DNA of 62,503 nt. Origin: JBJYKD01 sp049310025. GTDB lineage: Bacteria; Bacillota; Thermosediminibacteria; Thermosediminibacterales; Tepidanaerobacteraceae. Each line of letters starts with the position of its first letter. The stretch's first letter is position 1. Under the pieces are notes generated by a model. That model had not been told where the DNA came from. It worked only from the letters and a program-made list of their open reading frames with translations, and did no database searches. Positions 9,296-17,560 of the stretch are shown in pieces. Location: positions 1 through 62,503 of the forward strand of contig NZ_JBJYKD010000016.1 in NCBI RefSeq assembly GCF_049310025.1. Reading direction: 5' to 3'. The position numbers and the translations under genes are program-made.

Positions 9296-9472
9296 TAATA
9301 AATATATACTAAAGATCGGCTTGTTATCTGCCTCAACGAGGTACCATTTACAAAAAATTCAAGAATTGATATGATTGGAATAGACGGAATGAGAGGTTTT
9401 AGACCGGCTTTTTGGGCAGGCCTTTTGCGCGGCTGAAAGTGCTTATCATTAAAAATCCGGTGAGGTGTCTTT

Positions 9473-9856
9473 ATGGCAAAAACCGCAAAAGATTTGACTT
9501 CAGATGATATGGAACAATATCGCAATTTTTTAAAGGAAAAAGAAGAGAAGGAAAAAATGGATTTGCAGCAGAGATACTATAAGGCATGGGATATAGCCAG
9601 AAAAGCCGCCAAGATATTGTATGACAAATACTGTGCAAAAAAGGTCTTCGTGTTCGGCTCATTGACAAATCCTGAAAAATTTACAAAATGGTCTGATATC
9701 GACCTGGCTGTTTGGGGTATACCCGACGATTTCTTTTATAAGGCTGTGGCTGAAATGATATCTTTAAATTCCGAAATTAAAATTGATTTGGTTGATCCTG
9801 AAGAGTGCGGTGACGATTTGAAGAAAGCCATTGAAAGGGAGGGCTTAAAAATATGA
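9473..9856 (+). CDS. mntA: MntA-like nucleotidyltransferase antitoxin
   Basis: Minimal nucleotidyltransferase of the HepT/MntA toxin-antitoxin type, 127 residues. The polymerase-beta signature is seen as G62-S63 followed by D75-I-D77 (GS...DxD), and a third acidic position may be Asp in KIDLVD. Characterised MntA proteins AMPylate the HEPN partner and silence it. About 45 charged residues precede the core, longer than the most minimal forms. It overlaps hepT by 4 bases (ATGA), typical of translational coupling. Cytoplasmic. Confidence 0.88.
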   Translation: MAKTAKDLTSDDMEQYRNFLKEKEEKEKMDLQQRYYKAWDIARKAAKILYDKYCAKKVFVFGSLTNPEKFTKWSDIDLAVWGIPDDFFYKAVAEMISLNSEIKIDLVDPEECGDDLKKAIEREGLKI

Positions 9857-10332
9857 TTAATAAATACTTTACCCTGATGGGACGGATTGAACAGGAACTT
9901 TCAGAGATAAAAAAAAGTGTCGAGCGGGCGACAAGCGCATGGGATAAAGCAAGAGAACTGGGAGATTTTCTATATTTGGACAGTGTCGCCTTAAATTTAC
10001 ATGATTTTTATAGCGGCTTGGAGAGAATATTTGAAAGAATTGCTGAAGACATTGATGAATTAAAACCCTCCGGAAATAGCTGGCATCAGGAATTATTAAA
10101 ACAGATGGCCACCGAAATACCCAGAGTCAGACCGGCTGTTATTTCCGGAAATTTGTTACAGACGCTCGATGAATACAGAGCTTTTCGACATATAGTCAGA
10201 AATGTTTACGCTCATAATTTTAAGATGGATAGGATTCAAAAGCTTGTAGAAAATGTTGAAGAAGTATTTAAAGAAGCTGAGGAAGAGCTCCATGGGTTTT
10301 GTGAGTTTTTAAAGAAACTGCATATAAATTAA
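9853..10332 (+). CDS. hepT: HepT-like HEPN ribonuclease toxin
   Basis: HEPN-domain toxin paired with MntA. The 159-residue all-helical protein carries the catalytic motif Rx4H as R116-N-V-Y-A-H121, and the tyrosine inside the motif is the residue AMPylated in characterised systems. The N-terminal helix LDSVALNLHDFYSGLERIFERIA is also typical of the family. It is likely an RNA-cleaving toxin blocked by MntA. A sugar kinase gene begins 17 bases downstream and may be co-transcribed. Confidence 0.85.
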   Translation: MINKYFTLMGRIEQELSEIKKSVERATSAWDKARELGDFLYLDSVALNLHDFYSGLERIFERIAEDIDELKPSGNSWHQELLKQMATEIPRVRPAVISGNLLQTLDEYRAFRHIVRNVYAHNFKMDRIQKLVENVEEVFKEAEEELHGFCEFLKKLHIN

Positions 10333-10349
10333 ATAAAGGGGCTGGCAGG

Positions 10350-11309
10350 ATGTCAGGTTATGTCGCGGGAATAGATCTTGGTGGCACAAAGATTGCAAGT
10401 TGCATAATGGATGCCGGAGGCAGAATACTGGCCAGGGAAACCCTCCCCACTCTGGCTCACGAAGGGCCCGATGCCGTTGTCGGCAGGATGAAAAAGGCCG
10501 TGTATGATCTTATGGAAAAGACCCACATGGACAAAAAACAAATCGCCGCCATAGGCATAGGGGTACCGGGGCCGCTGGACAGAAAAAGGGGCATTGTGAA
10601 AAATCCGCCCAATCTGCCCGGCTGGCGTGATATACCACTTATCGCCCTGATGCGGGAAGAATTTGACCTTCCCGTAGTTATGGAAAACGACGCCAATGCC
10701 GCGGCTCTGGCGGAGAATTTATACGGGGCGGGAAAAAACGTGCGAAACTTTATGTACATAACTGTGAGCACCGGGATAGGCGGGGGCTTTGTGGTGGACG
10801 GCAAACTCTTGACCGGAGAATACGGCAATGCGGTGGAAATAGGCCATACCACCATAAACTTTGACGGTCCAAGGTGCGGGTGCGGCAACAGGGGCTGCTG
10901 GGAGGCTTACGCTTCGGGCACGGCACTGGCGAGGTTTGCCAGAGAAGGAATCAGGGGCGGAAGGAACAGCAGGCTTGTTGAAATGGCGGGGCAGGAAGGC
11001 ATTAAAGCCGAGCACGTGTTTGCCGCGGCAAAAGAAGGCGATGAATTTGCCCTTGAACTTATAGAAAAAGAGGCGTTTTACCTGGGGGTCGGCCTTGCCA
11101 ATGTGATAAACGCTTACAACCCCGGCCTGATTGCCATGGGCGGGGGCCTCACCAACGAATGGGACATGTTTTACGAGACCATGATTCGCGTGATGAAAGA
11201 GAGGGCTTTAAAGGCGAATACGGCAGATCTCCGGGTGGTGAAAGCCGCGCTGGGCGCCGCTGCGGGTATAATCGGAGCGGCTGCGGTGGCATGGAGCACG
11301 CAAAAATAA
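10350..11309 (+). CDS. glcK: ROK-family glucokinase
   Basis: Cytosolic hexose kinase of the ROK family, probably glucokinase. The 319-residue protein shows the N-terminal phosphate-binding motif GIDLGGTKIAS, the sugar-binding ENDANAAALAE (catalytic Asp), TVSTGIGGGFV, and the ROK zinc motif CGCGNRGCWE. No N-terminal DNA-binding domain is present, so it is an enzyme rather than a repressor. A ribosome-binding site (ggctggcagg) lies before the ATG. It follows hepT closely. Fructokinase or N-acetylmannosamine kinase activity cannot be ruled out. Confidence 0.88.
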   Translation: MSGYVAGIDLGGTKIASCIMDAGGRILARETLPTLAHEGPDAVVGRMKKAVYDLMEKTHMDKKQIAAIGIGVPGPLDRKRGIVKNPPNLPGWRDIPLIALMREEFDLPVVMENDANAAALAENLYGAGKNVRNFMYITVSTGIGGGFVVDGKLLTGEYGNAVEIGHTTINFDGPRCGCGNRGCWEAYASGTALARFAREGIRGGRNSRLVEMAGQEGIKAEHVFAAAKEGDEFALELIEKEAFYLGVGLANVINAYNPGLIAMGGGLTNEWDMFYETMIRVMKERALKANTADLRVVKAALGAAAGIIGAAAVAWSTQK

Positions 11310-11388
11310 GGTGCCGGCGGGGATGCCGGTTCCTTTAATATTTTAGAAAAATCGGGCGATAAATAGTTCGGGCTTTATCAGTATTTCC

Positions 11389-11440
11389 GATCTCTGCAGA
11401 GATCAAAAAGCAGTAATTTATAAGATGAATTGTATACAAT
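11389..11440. promoter_or_regulatory. Two perfect palindromes upstream of the branched-chain ABC operon
   Basis: The 309-bp gap before the ABC operon contains a perfect 16-bp palindrome, GATCTCTGCAGAGATC (11389-11404), and a perfect 12-bp palindrome, ATTGTATACAAT (11429-11440). The second matches the TnGTnnnACnA pattern bound by FadR-type GntR regulators. Both could be operators for the ABC operon, whose first start codon is about 180 bases downstream. No regulator gene lies next to them. Confidence 0.4.
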
Positions 11441-11618
11441 ATGCAGCGAAGTCGGAAAAGTGGAAATTGCAATGAATTGCAACAAGATTCAGGAAGGACT
11501 TTTTAAATATATGTCGAATATTAATAACAGCCGGAATTTTTAATTACCATGGTTGTAAATGATATATTAATCCGGCTTTTGGGCTGGGAAAAATAAAAAG
11601 AATTAGGGGGGTTCTGTC

Positions 11619-12935
11619 ATGAAAAAATTTTTGGCTTTGACTCTTGTGCTGCTTTTTGTGGCGGGTTTAATCCAGGCGGGATGCGGCCAGCAAAAACAGG
11701 CGCAGGAGCAGCCCGCAAAGCAGGATCAAGCTGCTAAGGAAGAGGCCAAAACCGTTAAAATCGGCGCCATACTGCCGCTCTCGGGTTCCGCGGCGGCCAC
11801 CGGCGTCAAGCTGAAATATGCCATAGAGACGGCCCAGGAAATCATAAACGGAGAGCACCCGGAAATCGGTATGGAACTGGCCAAGAGCGCGGGTCTTTCC
11901 AATCTGAACGGGGCGAAGGTGGAATTCATCTTTGCAGACCACCAGGCAAACCCCGAAGTGGCCAAATCCGAAGCTGAAAGGCTCATACAGAATGAAAAGG
12001 TGGTCGGCCTCATAGGGTGCTACCACAGCTCCGCCACCAAGCCCGCCAGCCAGGTGGCAGAGAGATTCCAGATACCTTTTGTGGCCGGTTCTTCCAGTTC
12101 CGCAGCCCTGACCGAAAGGGGCCTCAAGTGGTTTACCAGGATAGCCCCTCACGACGGCATGGAGACCAAACTTTTCTTTGACTACCTGAAGTTTTTGAAC
12201 GAAAAGTACAGCGCGGGAATCAAGAAAGTGGCCGTCGTATACATCGATAACGAATACGGTGTGCACGCCTTTGAAATGGTCAAGAAAATCATAGAGAATT
12301 ACAAAGCCGACGGATTTGAACTGGTGGCCGACATAAAATACCCCGCCAACGTTTCCAATGTGGACACCGAAGCCCAGAAGGTTAAGGCGGCCAAACCCGA
12401 CGCCATATTCCACGCGTCTTATATCGGCGACATGACCCAGTTTGTGAAGAAATATAAAGAATTAAACGTGGTGCCAAAGGTGGTGCTTTCTTACTGCGGC
12501 GGGTATCAGGACCCGCAATTTGTGGTGAACCTGGGCAAGGACGCCGACTATTTCTCGGGACCCAATGCCACCACATCGGCTCTTTTCTCCAAGATGCCGG
12601 ATCTTGCAAAAATAAACGAAATATACAAAGCCAGGTCTAAAGTTGACATCGACGGTCCCACCCTGGAGGATTTCGCCTCCGCCATGGTCATCGCCGAAGC
12701 CATAAACAAGGCGGGCACCACTGAGCCGGCAAAGGTACTCGAAGCCCTAAAAACGCAGGAGTTTGCCGCTCCGTACTTTGTTTCCGGGAAAATTAAATTC
12801 GGAGATGACGGCCAGAACATTTACTCGGCATCAGTCATGACACAAATACAGAACGGCGTTTACGAAGCCGTCTGGCCCACGGATTATCAGACGAAGGAAC
12901 CCATCCCGGCCTTCCCGGATTGGAGCAAGCGTTAA
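11619..12935 (+). CDS. livK: Branched-chain amino acid type ABC transporter substrate-binding lipoprotein
   Basis: Receptor of a five-gene HAAT-family importer. The 438-residue protein has a lipoprotein signal ending in I-Q-A-G-C22. A Gln/Lys-rich linker and a Leu/Ile/Val-binding fold follow, with KIGAILPLSGSAAATG near residue 46, FADHQANPEVAKSEAERLI, GCYHSSATKPASQVAERF and YIDNEYGVHAFEMVKK. It is longer than classical LivK (about 370) and has inserts, so the substrate might be a branched-chain amino acid, an amide, urea or another small carboxylate. Start ATG with ttaggggggttct upstream. livHMGF follow in order. Confidence 0.88.
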   Translation: MKKFLALTLVLLFVAGLIQAGCGQQKQAQEQPAKQDQAAKEEAKTVKIGAILPLSGSAAATGVKLKYAIETAQEIINGEHPEIGMELAKSAGLSNLNGAKVEFIFADHQANPEVAKSEAERLIQNEKVVGLIGCYHSSATKPASQVAERFQIPFVAGSSSSAALTERGLKWFTRIAPHDGMETKLFFDYLKFLNEKYSAGIKKVAVVYIDNEYGVHAFEMVKKIIENYKADGFELVADIKYPANVSNVDTEAQKVKAAKPDAIFHASYIGDMTQFVKKYKELNVVPKVVLSYCGGYQDPQFVVNLGKDADYFSGPNATTSALFSKMPDLAKINEIYKARSKVDIDGPTLEDFASAMVIAEAINKAGTTEPAKVLEALKTQEFAAPYFVSGKIKFGDDGQNIYSASVMTQIQNGVYEAVWPTDYQTKEPIPAFPDWSKR

Positions 12936-12945
12936 TAAACGATAT

Positions 12946-12972
12946 AGGGGCTTGACAGCAAGTTGAGCCCCT
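12946..12972 (+). other. Intercistronic hairpin between livK and livH
   Basis: AGGGGCT (12946-12952) pairs with AGCCCCT (12966-12972), and TGAC/GTTG extends the stem by four mostly wobble pairs around a 5-base loop. Only a short non-uniform T-rich tail follows. As between pstS and pstC, it separates the binding-protein gene from the permease genes, consistent with partial termination or 3'-end protection (inference). Confidence 0.65.
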
Positions 12973-13004
12973 TTATTGATTACATAAAGTTTAGGAGGTT
13001 AAAA

Positions 13005-13859
13005 ATGCTGTTGCAGGTCATAGCAAGCGGGGTGCTCATCGGATTCGTATACTCCCTGGTGGCCATAGGCCTCACCCTCATATGGGGCGTCATGGACATC
13101 ATAAATTTTGCCCACGGCGAATTTTTGATGATTTCCATGTATACGGTCTTCTGGATGTACACCCTGCTGAAATTCGATCCTTTCGTATCGCTGCCCGTGG
13201 CCGCCTTACTGGTTTTTGTCATAAGTTACCTGACTTATAAAATCATCATAAAGCGGGTCATCGACGCTCCGGGGCTTACGGCTCTCCTCGCCACCTTCGG
13301 GCTGAGCCTTTTTATACGAAACCTGGCCCAATTTCTGTGGACGCCCGATTACCGCTTTGTCACCACTTCCCTGGTGGCGGATAAAAAAATAACCATGGGC
13401 CCCGTTATAATCGGCCTTCCCCAGCTGGCTGCGGCCGCGGGAAGCATCGTCATGACCATCCTGGTGTTTTATTTCGTGCAGAAGACCAGGACCGGCAGAG
13501 CCATACAGGCCACGGCCCTTGACCGGGATACGGCAAAGCTGATGGGCATAGATACTGAAAAAATTTACGCCATCACTTTCGGCATTTCAGGAGCCTGTGT
13601 GGGCGTGGCCGGGGCTTTGATGGCCACTTTTTTCCCGGTATACCCCGAGTCGGGCGCCCTTTACAGCCTGCTGGCCTTTGTCATAGTGGCGCTGGGAGGC
13701 TTCGGCAACATAAAAGGCGCCCTGTACGGCGGAATAATCATCGGCCTTGCGGAGGCGCTGGGAGGGTTTGCATTGGGCACTCAGTTCAAATACGCCGTAG
13801 TATTCCTGATTTATCTGCTGGTAATACAAGTAAGGCCGAAAGGGCTGTTCGGGTGGTGA
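13005..13859 (+). CDS. livH: Branched-chain amino acid type ABC permease LivH
   Basis: First membrane permease of the HAAT importer, about 284 residues. It carries hallmark stretches GFVYSLVAIGLTLIWGVM, INFAHGEFLM and RAIQATALDRDTAKLMGID, the last being the coupling loop to the ATPases. The start at 13005 is chosen because TTAGGAGG lies directly upstream (12991-12998). An in-frame ATG 42 bases earlier sits inside the livK-livH hairpin. livM begins 1 base after the stop. Confidence 0.92.
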   Translation: MLLQVIASGVLIGFVYSLVAIGLTLIWGVMDIINFAHGEFLMISMYTVFWMYTLLKFDPFVSLPVAALLVFVISYLTYKIIIKRVIDAPGLTALLATFGLSLFIRNLAQFLWTPDYRFVTTSLVADKKITMGPVIIGLPQLAAAAGSIVMTILVFYFVQKTRTGRAIQATALDRDTAKLMGIDTEKIYAITFGISGACVGVAGALMATFFPVYPESGALYSLLAFVIVALGGFGNIKGALYGGIIIGLAEALGGFALGTQFKYAVVFLIYLLVIQVRPKGLFGW

Positions 13860-13860
13860 T

Positions 13861-14847
13861 ATGATGAAAAAAATGAAAATTCATCCGCTGGCCGCAACTT
13901 TTTTTGTCATCCTCATCCTACCCTTTATGAGCAGCAACATTAATTTTCACCACATAATGATAATGTTTTTAATCTACGCCGGGCTGGGAGAGGCATGGAA
14001 CATAATAACTGGTTTTGCAGGCCAGACATCCTTCGGGCATGCCGCTTTTTTCGGCATAGGCGCATACACTTCCACCGTGCTCTTTTATAAGATGCATATA
14101 AGCCCCTGGGCGGGTATGATTTTGGGGATACTCCTTGCCACCCTGGTGGCCGCGGTGGTGAGTTACCCCTGCTTCAAATTAAAGGGCCATTATTTTGCCA
14201 TAGCAACCCTTGCCATTGCTGAGATAATAAAGCAGATATTTATAAGCTGGGATTATGTCGAAGGGGCTACCGGCATATCCATCCCCGTGATGGACGAGGG
14301 GATTTTGACCATGCAGTTTCACACCTCAAAAATACCCTATTTCCTAATAGCCTTTGCGATTTTTGCCATAGCCGTGCTCACGGCATATTATATCGAACAA
14401 AACAAAATGGGCTTCTATCTTAAAGCCATCCGCGAAAGCGGAGAGGCCGCCGAGTCCATAGGAATCGATACGGCAAAATACAAGCTTTTGGCCATGATGA
14501 TCAGCGCGGCCCTGTCGGCGGCCTTCGGCACCCTTTACGCGCAGTACATCCTTTACATCGATCCGTTCATGGTGTTTTCCATGGACGTCTCGATGAAGAT
14601 AGTACTGCTCACGGTGCTGGGAGGGCTTGGAAACATATACGGGCCTGTTATCGGAGCCGCCATTCTCATACCGCTGTCGGAGTATACCAGAATATTCCTG
14701 GGAGGGACCGGAAAAGGCGTGGACCTCATAATATTCGGTGCCCTGATCGTGGCGGTGGCCTGTTTCGAGCCGGAAGGAATCCTGGGTATCTTCAAAAAAA
14801 GGCAGAGGAAGAAAAGAGGTGCGGGTTATGTCAGAGCCAATGCTTGA
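13861..14847 (+). CDS. livM: Branched-chain amino acid type ABC permease LivM
   Basis: Second permease, 328 residues, polytopic. Family features include GLGEAWNIITGFAGQTSFGHAAFFG near residue 41 (read in pieces), LKGHYFAIATLAIAEI and the coupling loop LKAIRESGEAAESIGIDTAKYK, ending in a basic tail. Its end overlaps the start of livG by 20 bases, so translation is coupled. It is expected to form a heterodimer with LivH in the membrane. Confidence 0.92.
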   Translation: MMKKMKIHPLAATFFVILILPFMSSNINFHHIMIMFLIYAGLGEAWNIITGFAGQTSFGHAAFFGIGAYTSTVLFYKMHISPWAGMILGILLATLVAAVVSYPCFKLKGHYFAIATLAIAEIIKQIFISWDYVEGATGISIPVMDEGILTMQFHTSKIPYFLIAFAIFAIAVLTAYYIEQNKMGFYLKAIRESGEAAESIGIDTAKYKLLAMMISAALSAAFGTLYAQYILYIDPFMVFSMDVSMKIVLLTVLGGLGNIYGPVIGAAILIPLSEYTRIFLGGTGKGVDLIIFGALIVAVACFEPEGILGIFKKRQRKKRGAGYVRANA

Positions 14848-15571
14848 CGTCCGCGGAATTACAATGAAGTTTGGCAGCCTTGTGGCCAACGAAGACGTGA
14901 GTTTTGCCGTAAACGAGGGCGAGATTGTAAGCCTCATAGGCCCCAACGGTGCGGGCAAAACAACGCTTTTCAACTGCATCACCGGATTCTATAAACCCCA
15001 TGCCGGAAAAGTTTTTTTCAACGGCGTCGACATAACCGGAAAGCCGCCGCATTATTCGGCAAATTTGGGCCTGACCAGGACCTTCCAGATTGTAAAACCG
15101 CTGAAAGAAATGACGGTCAGGGAAAACGTGATGACCGGGGCTTTTTTGAGGACCTCCAGCAAAAAACAGGCGGAGAAAGCGGCCTTGGAGATCCTGGAAC
15201 TCACTCATCTGGCGGACAAGAGCGACGTCCCCGCCGCAAGCCTTACCATCGCGGACAAAAAGCGCCTGGAGATAGCCCGGGCCCTGGCCACGAGGCCTAA
15301 AATGCTCATGCTGGACGAGGCCATGGCTGGGCTCAACCAGACCGAAATAAAAGATGCCATGGAGCTTTGCCTCAGTCTGAAACGAAAGGGTGTCACACTG
15401 CTAATAGTGGAGCACATCATGGAGGCCATTATGCCCATTTCCGACAGGGTGGTGGTTTTAAACGCCGGGAGAAAAATAGCCGATGATGTACCCGAAAAAG
15501 TCACGAATAATGAAGAGGTCATCAAGGCCTACCTGGGGGAGAGATACCATGCTAAAAGTAAAAAATCTTAA
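14828..15571 (+). CDS. livG: Branched-chain amino acid type ABC ATPase LivG
   Basis: First ATP-binding subunit, about 247 residues. Walker A is GPNGAGKTT near residue 38. The LivG-type loop GLTRTFQIVKPLKEMTVREN follows, then a degenerate ABC signature (SLTIADKKRLEIARAL in place of a canonical LSGGQ) and Walker B MLMLDEAMAGL. The ATG at 14828 has aaagaggtg upstream and overlaps livM; an earlier GTG-type start at 14819 is less likely. The altered signature is unusual but the rest is standard. Confidence 0.9.
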   Translation: MSEPMLDVRGITMKFGSLVANEDVSFAVNEGEIVSLIGPNGAGKTTLFNCITGFYKPHAGKVFFNGVDITGKPPHYSANLGLTRTFQIVKPLKEMTVRENVMTGAFLRTSSKKQAEKAALEILELTHLADKSDVPAASLTIADKKRLEIARALATRPKMLMLDEAMAGLNQTEIKDAMELCLSLKRKGVTLLIVEHIMEAIMPISDRVVVLNAGRKIADDVPEKVTNNEEVIKAYLGERYHAKSKKS

Positions 15572-16253
15572 CGCTGGATACGACGGTGTACCGGTGGTCT
15601 TTGACGTGTCTTTTGAGGTGAATGAAGGAGAACTGGTCTCCATAGTGGGTTCCAACGGCGCCGGGAAGACCACCATCCTCAAGACCCTGTCGGGCCTTTT
15701 GAAACCTTTTTCCGGCGAGATCGAGTTTCTGGGCAGGCGAATAGACAGGATGCCGGCCCACGAAATAGTAAAGTGCGGCATCGCCCACGTGCCGGAAGGA
15801 AGGCATGTTTTCGGGAAGATGACGGTACTGGACAACCTGCTTCTGGGGGCCTATACCCTTGAAAACCGGGAAGAGATTGTAAACAGGCTGAAAGAGGTTT
15901 ATGAAATATTCCCCCGCCTGAAGGAACGCGAATCCCAGAAAGCCGAAACCCTTTCCGGCGGAGAGCAGCAGATGCTGGCCATAGCCCGCGGGCTCATGTC
16001 AAAGCCCAAACTCCTCATGGTGGACGAGATGTCGCTGGGGCTCATGCCCATCCTCGTGGACAGGGTCATGGAAATATTGAAAGAAATCAGCAGGCAGGGC
16101 TTAACGGTGCTGCTGGTGGAACAAAAGGTCCAGGAAGCCCTGGAAATGGCCGACAGGGGATATGTGCTCCAGACCGGCCGCATAATAGCCGAAGGCACGG
16201 GAAAAGAACTTCTGGATAGCCGCATGGTTAAAAAGGCATATATGGGAATGTGA
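15549..16253 (+). CDS. livF: Branched-chain amino acid type ABC ATPase LivF
   Basis: Second ATP-binding subunit, about 234 residues: Walker A GSNGAGKTT near residue 34, signature LSGGEQQMLAIARGLM, Walker B LLMVDEMSLGLMP, and the His-loop region replaced by VEQKV as usual in LivF. The start at 15549 gives the family N-terminus MLKVKNLNAGYDG and overlaps livG by 23 bases. It is the last gene of the operon. No strong terminator follows, and the convergent vapC gene begins at 16340. Confidence 0.92.
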   Translation: MLKVKNLNAGYDGVPVVFDVSFEVNEGELVSIVGSNGAGKTTILKTLSGLLKPFSGEIEFLGRRIDRMPAHEIVKCGIAHVPEGRHVFGKMTVLDNLLLGAYTLENREEIVNRLKEVYEIFPRLKERESQKAETLSGGEQQMLAIARGLMSKPKLLMVDEMSLGLMPILVDRVMEILKEISRQGLTVLLVEQKVQEALEMADRGYVLQTGRIIAEGTGKELLDSRMVKKAYMGM

Positions 16254-16339
16254 AAAAAGACCCCGCACGGATAATCGAAGCGGCCTGATACAAAGGTGCC
16301 CTCCTTCCAGAAAAGCATCTGGATCGACGGGCCCTTTAA

Positions 16340-16741
16340 TCATTCAGCCCAATTTTCAATGATAAGTTCCGGGATTCTGCCGAATTCGTTCACATTGTTC
16401 GTCACCAGAATAAGGTTTTCGGAAATGGCATGGGCGGCAATCAAAAGGTCATATGCTCCAATAATCTGTCCTTCTCTTTCAAGGGCTGTTCGGATTTCTC
16501 CATATTTTATCGCTGCCCTGTCAGAAAAAGGCAGTATCTCGAGAGGCGCCAGAAAGGCGGCTAACGCAATTTTATTTTTTTCTCTGTATTGACTTTTTTG
16601 AACCCCATCTTCAAGCTCAGCCAATGTTATTGAGGATATACAGACATCGCCTATTTCCAATTTTTTCAATGTTTCTAAAACCTTGATAGGCTTCTTCTTA
16701 ATAATATAAATGCATATATCTGTATCAAGCATATACTTCAT
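16340..16741 (-). CDS. vapC: VapC-family PIN-domain ribonuclease toxin
   Basis: PIN-domain endoribonuclease toxin of a VapBC module, 133 residues. The acidic pocket is visible: Asp6 in MLDTDICIY, Glu in ITLAELEDGV, Asp in GAYDLLIAAHA, and the C-terminal VTNNVNEF motif. Family members cleave initiator tRNA or other structured RNA. The start follows aaaaggg, which lies in the second copy of an 18-bp tandem repeat (16743-16778). It appears intact, with vapB immediately upstream. Confidence 0.92.
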   Translation of the reverse strand: MKYMLDTDICIYIIKKKPIKVLETLKKLEIGDVCISSITLAELEDGVQKSQYREKNKIALAAFLAPLEILPFSDRAAIKYGEIRTALEREGQIIGAYDLLIAAHAISENLILVTNNVNEFGRIPELIIENWAE

Positions 16742-16742
16742 T

Positions 16743-16778
16743 AAAATTCATCCCTTTTCTAAAATTCATCCCTTTTCT
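16743..16778 (-). repeat. 18-bp tandem duplication at the vapB-vapC junction
   Basis: The 18-mer AAAATTCATCCCTTTTCT (plus strand) occurs twice in perfect tandem at 16743-16760 and 16761-16778. On the coding strand one copy encodes the last VapB residues (KRDEF-stop) and the other supplies the vapC ribosome-binding site. With a single copy, the vapB stop would overlap the vapC start as TAATG. Confidence 0.9.
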
Positions 16779-16983
16779 GAAGTTCGGGTTGACTCCTATC
16801 TGGAAAGTCTTCAGAAAAGTATTTAAGGCTACTTTCAAGGCTTTTCCATGCGCTTTCTTTAGGAATTAAAATAACGATGTCGTCAAGTTTTTTTATGAAT
16901 ACTTCGGAACCTTTAAAGCGATACTGTTTTGGCAAACGGACAGCCTGACTTCTCCCATTTTCAAAGATTTTGGCTACATCCAC
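16759..16983 (-). CDS. vapB: VapB-family AbrB/SpoVT-type antitoxin
   Basis: Antitoxin with an N-terminal swapped-hairpin DNA-binding domain (VAKIFENGRSQAVRLPKQYRF) and an acidic, hydrophobic C-terminal tail that should wrap VapC. About 74 residues from a GTG at 16983, chosen because AAGGAG (complement of 16993-16998) lies 9 bases upstream. An ATG at 16992 would abut that site. It should bind its own operator at 17001-17032 and repress vapBC together with VapC. Confidence 0.9.
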   Translation of the reverse strand: MDVAKIFENGRSQAVRLPKQYRFKGSEVFIKKLDDIVILIPKESAWKSLESSLKYFSEDFPDRSQPELQKRDEF

Positions 16984-17000
16984 GGAAATCATCTCCTTGA

Positions 17001-17046
17001 CTATTGGTATATACCATACCATATACCAATAGCTTCAATCTGTCAA
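17001..17046 (-). promoter_or_regulatory. vapBC promoter and palindromic operator
   Basis: A perfect 12-bp inverted repeat, CTATTGGTATAT...ATATACCAATAG (17001-17012 and 17021-17032), has an 8-base spacer. On the minus strand TTGACA (17041-17046) and TATGGT (17018-17023) are 17 bases apart, so the -10 element lies inside the palindrome. This is the geometry of an autorepressed vapB operator. The same bases form the apparent start of the broken symporter frame on the plus strand. Confidence 0.85.
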
Positions 17047-17560
17047 TTATATTCATAGTGATAGGGCTATTTTTTGTAGTATTGGTTATTATCGGCGTAT
17101 ATGTGAAAAATCTGATTAAGGGGATTGAAGACTACTTTACGGCCGGTCACAGAATGCCCTGGTGGCTGGCGGCTATTTCCCACCATATGTCGGGGTACAG
17201 CGCCTTTGCCTTTATAGCATACGCCAGTGTTGCATATAAAGTGGGTTTTCCGATTTACACCCTTTGGGCGGTGACTATCGCCATCGCAATGGTCATGGGT
17301 GCTCTTGTGTTTGCACCGCGCTGGACCAATCTCGGCCTTTACAAAAAGGTTGTTTACACCGCTGGAAATTATGGAGCCGCGGTATGGTCTCCTTCTTCAT
17401 ATTTAAGTATCCCATGCATGGCTCATGGACTCTGAACACCGGCGGCTCATTGCTCATAACGGCTATCGTTTTTATAGCTGAAGGCTATATTTCCAAGATG
17501 CCGCCTGAAAACAGGCTGAAGTGGATGAAATCTTTGAGATACTGGAAAGAAAACGATTAT
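17033..17560 (+). pseudogene. Sodium:solute symporter (SSF) gene with a large internal deletion
   Basis: The first frame gives the SSF N-terminus: transmembrane helix IIFIVIGLFFVVLVIIGVYV, the family motif EDYFTAGHRMPWWLAAISHH, and GYSAFAFIAYASVAYKVGFP. At about 17380 the frame changes and the sequence jumps to an SSF C-terminal segment, FFIFKYPMHGSWTLNTGG and LLITAIVFIAEGYIS. An intact symporter has about 500 or more residues, so most of the middle is missing. The 5' end is replaced by the vapBC operator. It is non-functional and probably once imported a sugar or amino sugar for the neighbouring genes. Confidence 0.8.

Noticed and set aside
9308..9436. 42-codon plus-strand stretch ending RPAFWAGLLRG before mntA
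   Set aside because: It looks protein-like but has no start or ribosome-binding site and no recognisable family. Possibly a gene tail left by a rearrangement, but too short to support.
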